Positions 51,689 to 61,125 of a stretch of DNA of 64,000 nucleotides are shown one piece after another (the stretch's first letter is position 1; each line of letters starts with the position of its first letter). Position numbers and translations under genes: made by a program. This DNA is from Pectobacterium brasiliense (lineage in GTDB: Bacteria; Pseudomonadota; Gammaproteobacteria; Enterobacterales; Enterobacteriaceae), in assembly GCF_013449685.1 (NCBI RefSeq), contig NZ_JACDSF010000016.1, positions 63,751 to 127,750 on the forward strand. Direction: 5' to 3'. The notes beneath the pieces are model-generated. The model was not told the origin of the DNA. It ran no database searches and saw only the letters and a program-made list of their open reading frames with translations.

Positions 51689-52429
51689 GTGAAGCGAGGT
51701 ATGATGAAGCTCAATGCACTGGCGTTGGCCGCTGCGATAGGACTTGGCGGTGTGTCGATAGTCGCACAGGCTGCGGAATTGCCGGATGGCCCACATATCG
51801 TGACTTCAGGGACATCCAGCGTCGATGCGACACCGGATATCGCGCGTCTGGCGATTGAAGTGAGCGTGTCATCAAAGGATGCGGCGGAAGCGAAAAAGCA
51901 GGTCGATGCTCGCGTTGCACAATATTTTGATTTTCTCGGTAAAAATGGCATTGAGAAAAAAGATATTAATGCCGCCAATTTACGTACGCAGCCAGAATAT
52001 GACTATCTGAAAACCGGTGGCTCGGTGCTGAAAGGTTATCGTGCGGTGCGTCAGGTGGAAGTCACGCTGCGCCAGTTAGACAAACTGAACGAGCTGCTGG
52101 ATGGGGCGCTGAAATCGGGGCTGAATGAGATTCGCACGGTAGAATTAGGCGTTGCTAACCCAGAAACCTATCGTGATGAAGCGCGTAAGAAAGCCATCGA
52201 GCAGGCGACGAATCAGGCGGCAGCGCTGGCACAGGGCTTTAACGCCAAGCTGGGGCCGATCTACAGCGTTCGCTATCACGTTGCCAACTATCAGCCGATG
52301 CCAATGGCACGGATGTTTAAAACGGCAGATGCCGCGGTGCAAACTGAAGCGGCACAAACCTATGAACAGCAAACCATTCACTTTGACGATCAGGTGGATG
52401 TGGTGTTTGAGTTGCAGCGCACGCCGTAG
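51689..52429 (+). CDS. yggE: Periplasmic SIMPL-domain protein YggE
   Basis: The protein (246 residues from the GTG at 51689, or 242 from the ATG at 51701) has a signal peptide ending near AQA-AE. The SIMPL/DUF541 domain shows HIVTSGTSSVDATPDIARLAIEVS, LRTQPEYDY and YRAVRQVEVTLRQLDKLN. E. coli YggE lowers oxidative stress by an unknown mechanism. AAGGAG precedes the GTG, and a strong terminator follows, shared with argP. Confidence 0.92.
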   Translation: MKRGMMKLNALALAAAIGLGGVSIVAQAAELPDGPHIVTSGTSSVDATPDIARLAIEVSVSSKDAAEAKKQVDARVAQYFDFLGKNGIEKKDINAANLRTQPEYDYLKTGGSVLKGYRAVRQVEVTLRQLDKLNELLDGALKSGLNEIRTVELGVANPETYRDEARKKAIEQATNQAAALAQGFNAKLGPIYSVRYHVANYQPMPMARMFKTADAAVQTEAAQTYEQQTIHFDDQVDVVFELQRTP

Positions 52430-52470
52430 CGAGAACCTTAAGCCATTGTGGTGTAAACCGTGATGAAAAC

Positions 52471-52503
52471 AACAGGCCTGCTTAGTCAGGCCTGTTGTTT
52501 TTT
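52471..52503. terminator. Terminator between convergent yggE and argP
   Basis: AACAGGCCTG / CAGGCCTGTT with a 6-nt loop, followed by GTTTTTT. Confidence 0.9.
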
Positions 52504-52548
52504 ATCATGACTTCAGTATCACTACTTCAATCTCATCTTCTCAGTACG

Positions 52549-53442
52549 TTATGACTGCCGCAGTACCTGATGGCCGTGTGCGAGCAGGGCGTCCGTCACT
52601 TTTCTCATCATCCGGCTTTCCGGCGCAAAGCGGTGCCAGTAGAGCATCCGACGCTGAAACAGCCCCGGCGTCAGATCGACTAACTCGTTATTGGCCAGTT
52701 CTTTCTCGATTTGCAGATGCGGGATCATGCAGCAGGTCGTACCTTGTCGAGCCAGTTGTACAAAGGCTTCTGACGAATTCACGATGTGGCAGGGAACGCT
52801 GCCAGGTGACAAATCAAAATTCTGCTGTAAAAAGGCCTGATGCATATCATCCAGATGGTCGAAGGCGACCGCCGGTGCACGCAGCAACGCCGAGCGCGTC
52901 ACGCCATTCGGGAAATAGCGGGCGGCAAAGGTCGGCGATGCGACAAACAGATAGTCCAGCGCACCCAGTTTATCTACCAGACAGCTTGGCAGCGGCTGGG
53001 ACTGAATACTCACCGCACCGACCACTTCACCCCGGCGTAGCCTTTCCTGCGTGCGCGTTTCATCTTCTACCTGCAAATTAAGCCGAATCGGCGAATCAAC
53101 CAGCACCGGTTGTAACGCAGGCAGCAGCCAGGTTGCCAGACTGTCGGCGTTCACCGCCAGCGACAGCAGCAGCGGGATATCGCTGTTGGTTTCATTGCCC
53201 AGCCACTCTTCTTCCAGCAGTTCGACCTGATGAAGCAGAGCCAGCAGTTTCTGCCCTTGTTCCGTAGGACGAGGCGGGATGGTTCTGACTAAGAGCGGCT
53301 GGCCGAACAGGTTTTCCAACTGTTTAATACGCTGTGAAACGGCAGATTGGGTAATACACAGTTTTTGGGCAGCGCGTTCAAAACCACGCTCGCGGATGAC
53401 GGCATCCAGAGCCTGAAGCGTTCGATAGTCCGGGCGTTTCAT
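52549..53442 (-). CDS. argP: LysR-family regulator ArgP (IciA)
   Basis: The 297-residue regulator activates argO and lysine/arginine-responsive genes. It has an N-terminal helix-turn-helix with [20 protein letters not shown] near residues 20-40 and a C-terminal co-inducer domain. The start at 53442 ([15 protein letters not shown]) and length match E. coli ArgP exactly; the longer frame upstream is leader. It is divergent from rpiA. Confidence 0.96.
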   Translation of the reverse strand: MKRPDYRTLQALDAVIRERGFERAAQKLCITQSAVSQRIKQLENLFGQPLLVRTIPPRPTEQGQKLLALLHQVELLEEEWLGNETNSDIPLLLSLAVNADSLATWLLPALQPVLVDSPIRLNLQVEDETRTQERLRRGEVVGAVSIQSQPLPSCLVDKLGALDYLFVASPTFAARYFPNGVTRSALLRAPAVAFDHLDDMHQAFLQQNFDLSPGSVPCHIVNSSEAFVQLARQGTTCCMIPHLQIEKELANNELVDLTPGLFQRRMLYWHRFAPESRMMRKVTDALLAHGHQVLRQS

Positions 53443-53682
53443 GAAAGTCAAAATCCTCTGAATGAGTCTGTTTTTTTTCACTATGCCACATTTTGCAGAT
53501 TTGCCATGCAGAAATCTTATTTTGGCTGTTGTGTGCAATCACGATTCAGCACGGTAGGTGTGAAAGGGTACGCATGAAATAATGCATCGGCGGTGAAGTG
53601 AATTTGCACGCTTTCCCCAACGTGCATGTTCTATAATACGCACACGTTTTCGTATATCGATTCTACAGGCCAGAAGCAGATT

Positions 53683-54342
53683 ATGACGCAAGATGAACTG
53701 AAAAAAGCAGTGGGATGGGCAGCGCTCGACTACGTCCGTCCCGACACCATTGTGGGAGTAGGAACCGGATCGACGGCAGCTCACTTTATTGATGCGCTGG
53801 GTTCGATCAAACATCAAATCAAAGGCGCGGTTTCCAGCTCGGATGCCTCAACGGAAAAGTTGAAAAGTCTGGGTATCCCCGTTTTTGACGCTAATGATGT
53901 GGATTCGCTGGATGTTTATGTCGATGGCGCGGATGAGATCAACGGCCACATGCAGATGATCAAAGGCGGTGGTGCAGCGCTGACCCGTGAGAAAATTATT
54001 TCGGCACTGTCGCGCCAGTTCATTTGCATTGTCGATGCATCTAAACAGGTTGATGTGCTGGGTAAATTCCCGCTGCCGGTTGAAGTTATCCCGATGGCGC
54101 GGTCTTACGTGGCGCGTGAACTGGCAAAGTTGGGCGGGCAGCCAGTCTATCGTCAGGGCGTACTGACGGATAACGGCAACGTCATTCTGGATGTACACAA
54201 CCTGAATATCATGGATGCGATCGCGGTAGAAAACCACATTAATGGCATCCCTGGTGTCGTAACCGTTGGGCTGTTCGCCAACCGCGGTGCGGATGTCGCG
54301 TTAGTCGGTACGGCTGAGGGTGTAAAAACCGTCGTTAAATGA
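53683..54342 (+). CDS. rpiA: Ribose-5-phosphate isomerase A
   Basis: The 219-residue isomerase interconverts ribose 5-phosphate and ribulose 5-phosphate. The substrate loop is [15 protein letters not shown] near residues 24-38. Further motifs are [25 protein letters not shown] with catalytic Asp and Glu, and PVEVIPMA. The start at 53683 ([15 protein letters not shown]) matches E. coli. Confidence 0.97.
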   Translation: MTQDELKKAVGWAALDYVRPDTIVGVGTGSTAAHFIDALGSIKHQIKGAVSSSDASTEKLKSLGIPVFDANDVDSLDVYVDGADEINGHMQMIKGGGAALTREKIISALSRQFICIVDASKQVDVLGKFPLPVEVIPMARSYVARELAKLGGQPVYRQGVLTDNGNVILDVHNLNIMDAIAVENHINGIPGVVTVGLFANRGADVALVGTAEGVKTVVK

Positions 54343-54353
54343 GTGCGCGATCG

Positions 54354-54389
54354 TTCTGGCGTGGTGAACCCCCACGTCAGAAATTTTTT
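54354..54389 (+). terminator. Rho-independent terminator after rpiA
   Basis: TTCTGGCGTGG / CCACGTCAGAA (one wobble) is followed by ATTTTTT. Confidence 0.8.
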
Positions 54390-54636
54390 AGCTAAAAAAA
54401 TCCATTTAGTTAACGGCTCATTTTTGGTACTTAATATCACATTTTCTTATTTTATTTATCGTCGATATGGCGATGCACATCTTTGGCAATATTTTTTGCC
54501 ATAAATCAGGCGCGCTCCTGTGTGGCGCGATTTGGGCGAAGCAATCGTTTGTATTGCTGACTGCGTAATTTTTGTTATGTTGGCAGAAGCTATTGAGCAC
54601 TCTGTCACATTTGAAGTCTGAAAATAAGGTCGGGAA

Positions 54637-55869
54637 ATGGCAAAGGTATCATTGGAAAAAGACAAGATTAAGTTTCTGTTAGTGGAAGGCGTGCATCAGA
54701 GCGCGCTGGATAACCTGCGTGCAGCGGGTTACACCAACATCGAGTTCCATAAAGGTGCGCTGGAGCCTGAGGCGTTGAAAGCCTCCATCCGCGATGCGCA
54801 TTTTGTGGGTATCCGCTCGCGTACCCATCTGACAGAAGAGATTTTTGCTGCTGCGGAAAAACTGATCGCGGTAGGGTGTTTCTGTATCGGGACTAATCAG
54901 GTTGAGCTGTCGGCCGCGACCAAGCGTGGTATCCCGGTATTTAACGCACCTTTTTCCAATACCCGATCCGTGGCAGAAATGGTGATCGGCGAAATGCTGC
55001 TGATGCTGCGCGGTATCCCAGCGGCCAACGCGAAAGCGCACCGTGGTATCTGGCACAAACTGGCTGTGGGCTCGTTTGAAGCGCGCGGTAAAAAGCTGGG
55101 GATCATCGGCTACGGCCATATCGGTACCCAGTTGGGGATTCTGGCTGAAAGCCTAGGGATGCACGTTTACTTCTATGATATCGAAAGTAAATTGCCGCTG
55201 GGTAATGCTCAGCAGGTGCGTCATCTGTCCGACCTGCTGAATATGAGCGACGTGGTGAGCCTGCACGTGCCGGAAAATGACAGCACGCAGAATATGATGG
55301 GAGCGGAAGAGCTGGCGCTGATGAAGCCGGGTTCAATCCTGATTAACGCTGCCCGTGGCACGGTGGTTGATATCCCTGCATTGTGTGACGCATTGAGAAG
55401 CAAGCATTTGTCCGGTGCGGCGATTGACGTATTCCCACAGGAACCAGCAACCAACAGCGATCCATTCCTGTCGCCGCTGTGCGAATTTGACAACGTGCTG
55501 CTGACGCCGCACATCGGTGGTTCCACACAGGAAGCGCAGGAAAATATCGGTGATGAAGTCGCTGGAAAACTGGCGAAATATTCAGACAACGGTTCTACGC
55601 TGTCTGCGGTGAATTTCCCTGAAGTGTCGCTGCCTGTCCATGGCGCACGCGCCAGCCGCCTGCTGCACATCCATGAAAACCGTCCTGGCATGATTACCAA
55701 AATTAACCAGATCTTTGCTGAGCAGGGCATTAACATTGCCGCGCAGTATCTGCAAACGACACCTGAAATTGGTTATGTGGTCATTGATGTCGAAACTGAC
55801 GGTGCGCAAACGGCACTGCAACTGATGAAAGCCATTCCTGGCACCATTCGTGCCCGTCTGCTGTTCTGA
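54637..55869 (+). CDS. serA: D-3-phosphoglycerate dehydrogenase
   Basis: The 410-residue first enzyme of serine synthesis is feedback-inhibited by serine. The NAD-binding site is GIIGYGHIGTQLGILAESLG near residue 155. Catalytic-region motifs are NAARGTVVDIPAL and LTPHIGGSTQEAQENIG with the active-site His. The C-terminal ACT domain (about 335-410) includes RPGMITKINQIFAEQGINI. It is 294 bp downstream of rpiA, as in E. coli. Confidence 0.97.
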   Translation: MAKVSLEKDKIKFLLVEGVHQSALDNLRAAGYTNIEFHKGALEPEALKASIRDAHFVGIRSRTHLTEEIFAAAEKLIAVGCFCIGTNQVELSAATKRGIPVFNAPFSNTRSVAEMVIGEMLLMLRGIPAANAKAHRGIWHKLAVGSFEARGKKLGIIGYGHIGTQLGILAESLGMHVYFYDIESKLPLGNAQQVRHLSDLLNMSDVVSLHVPENDSTQNMMGAEELALMKPGSILINAARGTVVDIPALCDALRSKHLSGAAIDVFPQEPATNSDPFLSPLCEFDNVLLTPHIGGSTQEAQENIGDEVAGKLAKYSDNGSTLSAVNFPEVSLPVHGARASRLLHIHENRPGMITKINQIFAEQGINIAAQYLQTTPEIGYVVIDVETDGAQTALQLMKAIPGTIRARLLF

Positions 55870-55891
55870 TTCGTTTTAATCAGTGAATAAA

Positions 55892-55924
55892 CAGCCAGCC
55901 CCTTTTGGGGCTGGCTGCGTTTTT
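55892..55924. terminator. Terminator between convergent serA and the MDR oxidoreductase gene
   Basis: CAGCCAGCCCC / GGGGCTGGCTG with loop TTTT, followed by CGTTTTT. Very strong. Confidence 0.93.
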
Positions 55925-56924
55925 AAAGCGCGATAACGATCTTTCCGCGCATATGCCCTTCCAGCACTTTACCGTGAGCCTGCTTCAGCGTATCTACCGT
56001 TAACCCTTGTAGCGTTTCGCTGGCGGTTCCCTGAAGTTTTCCTGCATCAACCAGTTGTGCGACTTCGTGCAAAATATTCCCCTGTTCCGCGATATCCGGT
56101 GTAGTGAACATGCTGCGGGTAAACATGAGTTCCCAGTGCAGCGCCGCGCTCTTGAGCTTCAGCGCCGTTTGGTCGAGCGGATTTTTGTTTTCCACGATGG
56201 TGCAGATGTGGCCCATCGGCGCGATCAGTTTGCTGATGGCATCCCAGTGGCCGTCCGTGTCGTTCAGGCAGAAAATGTAATCGACCTGTTTGATCCCTTC
56301 TTTTTCCAGAGACTCGACCAGATTACGGTAATCCACGACCTTATGGGCACCGCGCTGGCGGCACCACGCTGCTGAGTCAGGCTGTGACGCACTGGCGATA
56401 ATATTTACCGAACTGCGCAATGCCGCCAGAGAAATCGCGAGAGACCCTACGCCGCCTGCACCGCCGATAATCAGCAGCGTTTTGTTGCTGTCGGCCTGCT
56501 GTATTTTCAAATGCTCGAATAAGCCTTCCCAGGCGGTCAGCGCCGTGAGCGGCAGTGCGGCCGCCGCTGCCCAGTCCAGAGACACCGGCTTGCGCGCTAC
56601 GATACGTGAATCAATTAACTGATGGGTGGTGTTGCTGCCGGGGCGGGTGATATCGCCGGCGTACCAGACTTCATCACCGACCTGAATGTTGTTAACCGCG
56701 CTGCCGATTTTCAGCACGACGCCGCTGGCATCCCAGCCGAGAATTCGTGGCTGCTGTAATCCATTCTGACGTAACCCAGCATGAACTTTGGTATCCACCG
56801 GATTGACGGAAATGGCTTTTACACCGACCAACAGATCGTATTCACCGGGCTCGGGAATATCCTGCGTGATGGCAATGAAATTTTCTGGCTGTTGTGGATC
56901 AACAGCTATCGCATGAGCGGTCAT
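55923..56924 (-). CDS. Zinc-independent MDR-family alcohol dehydrogenase / quinone oxidoreductase
   Basis: The 333-residue medium-chain dehydrogenase/reductase has a GroES-like N-terminus (VGVKAISVNPVDTKVHAG), the segment ILGWDASGVV, and a Rossmann site IIGGAGGVGSLAISLA near residue 153. The Cys/His zinc ligands of true alcohol dehydrogenases are not seen, so a quinone oxidoreductase-like role is likely. The start at 56924 follows GAGGAA. It is a single gene, with substrate unknown. Confidence 0.85.
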   Translation of the reverse strand: MTAHAIAVDPQQPENFIAITQDIPEPGEYDLLVGVKAISVNPVDTKVHAGLRQNGLQQPRILGWDASGVVLKIGSAVNNIQVGDEVWYAGDITRPGSNTTHQLIDSRIVARKPVSLDWAAAAALPLTALTAWEGLFEHLKIQQADSNKTLLIIGGAGGVGSLAISLAALRSSVNIIASASQPDSAAWCRQRGAHKVVDYRNLVESLEKEGIKQVDYIFCLNDTDGHWDAISKLIAPMGHICTIVENKNPLDQTALKLKSAALHWELMFTRSMFTTPDIAEQGNILHEVAQLVDAGKLQGTASETLQGLTVDTLKQAHGKVLEGHMRGKIVIAL

Positions 56925-57339
56925 GGTCTGTTCCTCATTAATTTTCAGAATACGGTCTTGTGAATAAGACATGTTTTTGAATAAAACCCATTGTAGAGCA
57001 AAGAGATAGGGCTGATAAGATGGACAATAAATAATGCCGTATCGCGCGCTGGATGATTACTCAACGTTTTTGCAGAAGCCGCAGTGATAGTCATGCCCAT
57101 AATATTTTTGTTTCATTTTTTTAGGTATTTTTCAATTTTTATTGAAACGTGATTGGCATCAACTTATTTTAGGTACGTATTGGATTGGAAATGCCGATAA
57201 CTCCCCTTGGTTCCTTTTGACTTTTTTATGAAAGGTTTGTCCTGCGTGGCATTATTGTCACAGTGATATCTGGGCTCTGCCGCACCAGCAATGGCAGAGA
57301 TAATGTAGACCAGTGATGGTGAAAATGAGAATGCAATCG
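56925..57339. other. Intergenic region upstream of the chemoreceptor gene
   Basis: No gene is seen. It contains a perfect flagellar sigma factor -10 element (listed separately) and AT-rich sequence. Confidence 0.5.
57193..57200 (+). promoter_or_regulatory. Possible sigma-28 (FliA) -10 element
   Basis: GCCGATAA is the exact FliA -10 consensus. The sequence 11 bp upstream (TACGTATT) matches the -35 TAAAGTTT poorly. The position about 140 bp before the chemoreceptor start is reasonable. Confidence 0.4.
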
Positions 57340-59043
57340 ATGTCTGTTAAAAAAGAGAAGTTGAGTTATATCAACAATATACGTCTCGTTTCGTTATTTA
57401 TTACTCTTTTTTCAATTATCCTGATTTTATTTGCGCTTTCTATTGGCACAGCGAGCTATTTCTTAAAACAAAGTAATGATTCATTGGATAAGGCTAATGA
57501 GTTGTCTGACATTCGGGCTGGTATCAACAGCAGTCTCGATCAACTGCGCGTTGCCAGATTGTTGCTTATTCAAGCGGGTGCAGCAAACCGTATTAGCGAT
57601 CATGAAGTCTTTAAATCCGCTTCAGACCAGGCAATTGGTCGAATCAGAGCCTCACAGAAGCGTCTTGATGAATACCTCGCGCGTCCAGACAAACTGGAGA
57701 GTGAAAGCGCGCTGGATGACGAGATTCTTAAGGCATACGCCAACTACCGTGATAACGCGATTCTGGCTATGCAGAAAGCGACAAACGACGGGGAATTTGA
57801 AGATACGATCACGTTGGAAAGTACGCTAGCCCGTCAGTTAGATGAAGCGTTCAGTGTTCCAGTACGCAAGAAAGTGAATGAACTCACGCAAGCTGCGCAG
57901 GATATCAATCATCGTGCGGCGGATAATGCCAAGCTGGGTTACTGGATGATGGCGGGTTCGTTTGTCCTGTCTATCATTATGGCGATCATGGCCTACATTA
58001 TGGTGCGCAATGTGATTCTCGCGCCGGTCAACAGACTGGTTGATCGTATCCAGAAGATCGCAGCGGGTGATTTGACGCAGCCGCCGATGGTGATGGGACG
58101 TAATGAAATCGGTATTCTGGGAACGAATATCCAGAACATGCAGGCAGAGCTGACGGATACGGTGACGATCGTGCGCGAAGGTGCGGATTCGATTTATCAA
58201 GGGTCGTCAGAAATTACGGCGGGTAACGTCGATCTCTCTTCGCGTACCGAGCAGCAGGCGGCCGCGCTGGAGGAAACCGCCGCGAGCATGGAACAACTGA
58301 CCGCGACGGTGAAACAGAACTCTGACAATGCCCACCACGCCAGCCAATTGGCGAAAAATGCCTCTGAAAAAGCGGAGAAGGGCGGGCAGATTGTGAAGAG
58401 CGTGGTGGACACCATGCAGGATATTGCGACCAGTTCACGCCGTATTTCCGAAATCACATCCGTCATTAATAGCATCGCTTTCCAGACCAATATTCTAGCG
58501 CTGAACGCGGCGGTAGAAGCCGCGCGGGCAGGTGAACAAGGGCGTGGTTTTGCTGTGGTGGCGGGTGAAGTCCGTAGCCTGGCACAGCGCAGCGCACAAG
58601 CAGCGAAAGAGATTGAAGGGCTGATTGGCGAATCGAGTCAACTGGTGGATACCGGGTCTGGGCTCGTGTCTCAAGCGGGTACGACTATGGGTGAGATTGT
58701 CCGCGCGGTTGTCAGCGTGACCGACATCATGGGAGAAATTGCCTCCGCTTCTGACGAACAGAGCCGTGGCATTGGGCAGGTGAGTCAGGCCGTGTCTGAA
58801 ATGGATAGCGCGACGCAGCAGAATGCGGCGCTGGTACAGGAAGCCTCGGCGGCTGCCGTTTCACTTGAAGAACAGGCTGCACGTCTAACGCAGGCTGTCG
58901 CGGTATTCAAGCTGGCTGGCGTGTCTCAGAGACTGGAATCGTCCTTACCGAAGGCGGCACCGCAATCGCGCTTAGCGCCAGCGATGGCCCTCGCCGGAGC
59001 CAGTAGCAAAGGCAGCGATAGTCAAAACTGGGAAACGTTCTGA
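57340..59043 (+). CDS. Methyl-accepting chemotaxis protein with C-terminal NWETF
   Basis: The 567-residue transmembrane chemoreceptor (start [10 protein letters not shown]; in-frame starts from 57313 would add up to nine residues) has TM1 at about 16-41. A periplasmic four-helix-bundle ligand domain of about 160 residues follows, then TM2 near 204-227 ([20 protein letters not shown]), HAMP, and a cytoplasmic signalling domain. The hairpin tip includes [20 protein letters not shown]. The last five residues NWETF are the CheR/CheB-tethering pentapeptide, so this is a major, high-abundance-type receptor. The ligand is unknown. Confidence 0.93.
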   Translation: MSVKKEKLSYINNIRLVSLFITLFSIILILFALSIGTASYFLKQSNDSLDKANELSDIRAGINSSLDQLRVARLLLIQAGAANRISDHEVFKSASDQAIGRIRASQKRLDEYLARPDKLESESALDDEILKAYANYRDNAILAMQKATNDGEFEDTITLESTLARQLDEAFSVPVRKKVNELTQAAQDINHRAADNAKLGYWMMAGSFVLSIIMAIMAYIMVRNVILAPVNRLVDRIQKIAAGDLTQPPMVMGRNEIGILGTNIQNMQAELTDTVTIVREGADSIYQGSSEITAGNVDLSSRTEQQAAALEETAASMEQLTATVKQNSDNAHHASQLAKNASEKAEKGGQIVKSVVDTMQDIATSSRRISEITSVINSIAFQTNILALNAAVEAARAGEQGRGFAVVAGEVRSLAQRSAQAAKEIEGLIGESSQLVDTGSGLVSQAGTTMGEIVRAVVSVTDIMGEIASASDEQSRGIGQVSQAVSEMDSATQQNAALVQEASAAAVSLEEQAARLTQAVAVFKLAGVSQRLESSLPKAAPQSRLAPAMALAGASSKGSDSQNWETF

Positions 59044-59072
59044 TCGAGTAAGTGAAGCCGTATTGGAAAGAA

Positions 59073-59099
59073 AAATGGCCCGCAAGTTGCGGGCCATTT
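59073..59099. terminator. Terminator between convergent chemoreceptor and ettA genes
   Basis: AAATGGCCCGCAA / TTGCGGGCCATTT form a long stem with a very short loop, flanked by A and T runs on both sides. Confidence 0.85.
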
Positions 59100-59121
59100 G
59101 TTTATCACGTTCGATGACGGC

Positions 59122-60789
59122 TTATTTAGCGATCTTTTTGTATTTGATGCGGTGTGGTTCCAGCGCATCGGCACCCAGCGTACGCTTCTTGTACTCTTCG
59201 TATTCGGTAAAGTTACCTTCGAAGAATTCCACTTTACCTTCATCCTGATAATCCAGAATGTGTGTTGCGATACGGTCGAGGAACCAACGGTCATGCGAGA
59301 TCACCATGGCACAGCCTGGGAATTCCAGCAGGGCGTTTTCCAGCGCGCGCAGGGTTTCGATATCCAGGTCGTTGGTCGGTTCATCGAGGAGCAGCACGTT
59401 GCCGCCGACCTGCAACAGCTTCGCCAGATGCAGACGACCGCGTTCACCACCGGACAGCTCGCCAACGCGTTTACCCTGATCAACCCCTTTGAAGTTGAAA
59501 CGGCCAACGTAAGCACGACTTGGCATTTCGGTGTTGCCGATACGCATGATGTCCTGCCCGCCAGACACTTCTTCCCAGACGGTTTTGCTGTTGTCCATCG
59601 CGTCACGGAACTGGTCAACTGACGCCAGTTTCACCGTTTCACCCAGCTCAATCGAGCCGCCATCCGGCTGTTCCTGACCCGACATCATGCGGAACAGCGT
59701 TGATTTACCGGCACCGTTCGGGCCGATAATACCGACAATCGCGCCTTTCGGTACGGAGAAAGAAAGCCCGTCGATGAGCTGACGTTCGCCGTAAGACTTG
59801 CTGAGGTTGGTGACTTCCACCACTTTATCGCCGAGGCGAGCACCTGGTGGAATAAACAGTTCGTTGGTTTCGTTACGTTTCTGGTATTCGGTGTTGTTCA
59901 GCTCTTCAAAGCGTGCCAGACGTGCCTTACCTTTCGACTGACGGCCTTTCGCGCCTTGACGCACCCACTCCAGCTCTTTCTCAATGGATTTACGGCGTGC
60001 CGCTTCCTGAGAGGCTTCCTGTGCCAGACGCTGATCTTTTTGCTCCAGCCAGGAAGAGTAGTTGCCTTCCCACGGAATCCCTTCGCCGCGGTCCAGTTCC
60101 AGAATCCAGCCTGCGACGTTATCGAGGAAGTAACGGTCGTGAGTAATCGCCACCACGGTGCCCTCGAAGTCGTGCAGGAAGCGCTCCAGCCAGGCTACCG
60201 ATTCGGCATCCAGGTGGTTCGTTGGTTCGTCGAGCAGCAGCATGTCCGGCTTTTCTAACAGCAGACGGCACAGTGCCACGCGGCGACGTTCGCCCCCAGA
60301 CAGAGTGGCGATTTTCGCATCCCACTCCGGCAAGCGCAGCGCATCGGCGGCACGCTCTAACTGGTTGTCCAGATTATGGCCGTCGTGCGCCTGAATGACT
60401 TCTTCCAGTCGGCCTTGTTCGGCGGCCAATTTATCGAAGTCTGCATCCGGGTCGGCATACAGCGCATAGACTTCATCAAGGCGCTTCAGCGCGGTGACGA
60501 CTTCAGACACCGCTTCTTCCACGGATTCACGGACGGTATGCTCCGTGTTTAACTGCGGCTCCTGCGGCAAATAGCCGATTTTGATTCCAGGTTGTGGGCG
60601 AGCTTCGCCCTCGATGTCCGTATCAATGCCAGCCATAATACGCAACAGCGTTGATTTACCGGCTCCGTTCAGACCCAGCACGCCGATCTTGGCACCGGGG
60701 AAAAAACTGAGGGAGATGTTTTTCAGAATGTGACGCTTCGGCGGTACGACCTTACCGACGCGATGCATGGTATAAACATATTGAGCCAC
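59122..60789 (-). CDS. ettA: Energy-dependent translational throttle protein EttA
   Basis: The 555-residue ABC-F ATPase binds the ribosomal E site and gates translation initiation according to the ADP/ATP ratio. It has two ABC domains with Walker A GLNGAGKST near 40 and GPNGAGKST near 357, signatures LSGGERRRVAL and LSGGERGRLHLAK, and Walker B LLLDEPTNHLD and LLLDEPTNDLD. A P-site tRNA interaction linker rich in Arg, Lys and Glu lies between them. It is divergent from slt, as in E. coli (yjjK-slt). Confidence 0.96.
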   Translation of the reverse strand: MAQYVYTMHRVGKVVPPKRHILKNISLSFFPGAKIGVLGLNGAGKSTLLRIMAGIDTDIEGEARPQPGIKIGYLPQEPQLNTEHTVRESVEEAVSEVVTALKRLDEVYALYADPDADFDKLAAEQGRLEEVIQAHDGHNLDNQLERAADALRLPEWDAKIATLSGGERRRVALCRLLLEKPDMLLLDEPTNHLDAESVAWLERFLHDFEGTVVAITHDRYFLDNVAGWILELDRGEGIPWEGNYSSWLEQKDQRLAQEASQEAARRKSIEKELEWVRQGAKGRQSKGKARLARFEELNNTEYQKRNETNELFIPPGARLGDKVVEVTNLSKSYGERQLIDGLSFSVPKGAIVGIIGPNGAGKSTLFRMMSGQEQPDGGSIELGETVKLASVDQFRDAMDNSKTVWEEVSGGQDIMRIGNTEMPSRAYVGRFNFKGVDQGKRVGELSGGERGRLHLAKLLQVGGNVLLLDEPTNDLDIETLRALENALLEFPGCAMVISHDRWFLDRIATHILDYQDEGKVEFFEGNFTEYEEYKKRTLGADALEPHRIKYKKIAK

Positions 60790-61125
60790 GTTGCGACTTC
60801 GCCTCTCTCTTATCTCTATGATTTGTCACCATAAGCGGGTGACCATATGTAGCACTACGCTACTTAATACTCAGTGATGCCGCCAGAGAAATACCCCAGC
60901 AGCGGATCGATTATTCTAAGTATGAAGTGTAGCGGGTTTCAGCCCGCGATCCCAGCTATCCGGCGACTTGCCATGGCCGATCTGAGACGTAGACCGCGTG
61001 ATGAATTTCAGAATCGGTTTGCGGATCGGCATATCGTTGTCTGGCATGATGTGCCACACTGGATCTGCCCGATAGGATAGGGGGATCGATACGATGAAGG
61101 ACGCCGATAGCAAGTTCGATAACGG
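60790..61125. other. Intergenic region between divergent ettA and slt
   Basis: No convincing gene is seen. It has a small hairpin GCGGG-TTTCA-(G)CCCGC near 60931-60946 and a short repeat GTAGC-ACTAC-GCTAC near 60848. It should carry both promoters. Confidence 0.5.

Noticed and set aside
60874-61113. Two opposite short frames between ettA and slt
   Set aside because: They overlap each other, have no good ribosome sites and resemble no family. This is probably promoter DNA.
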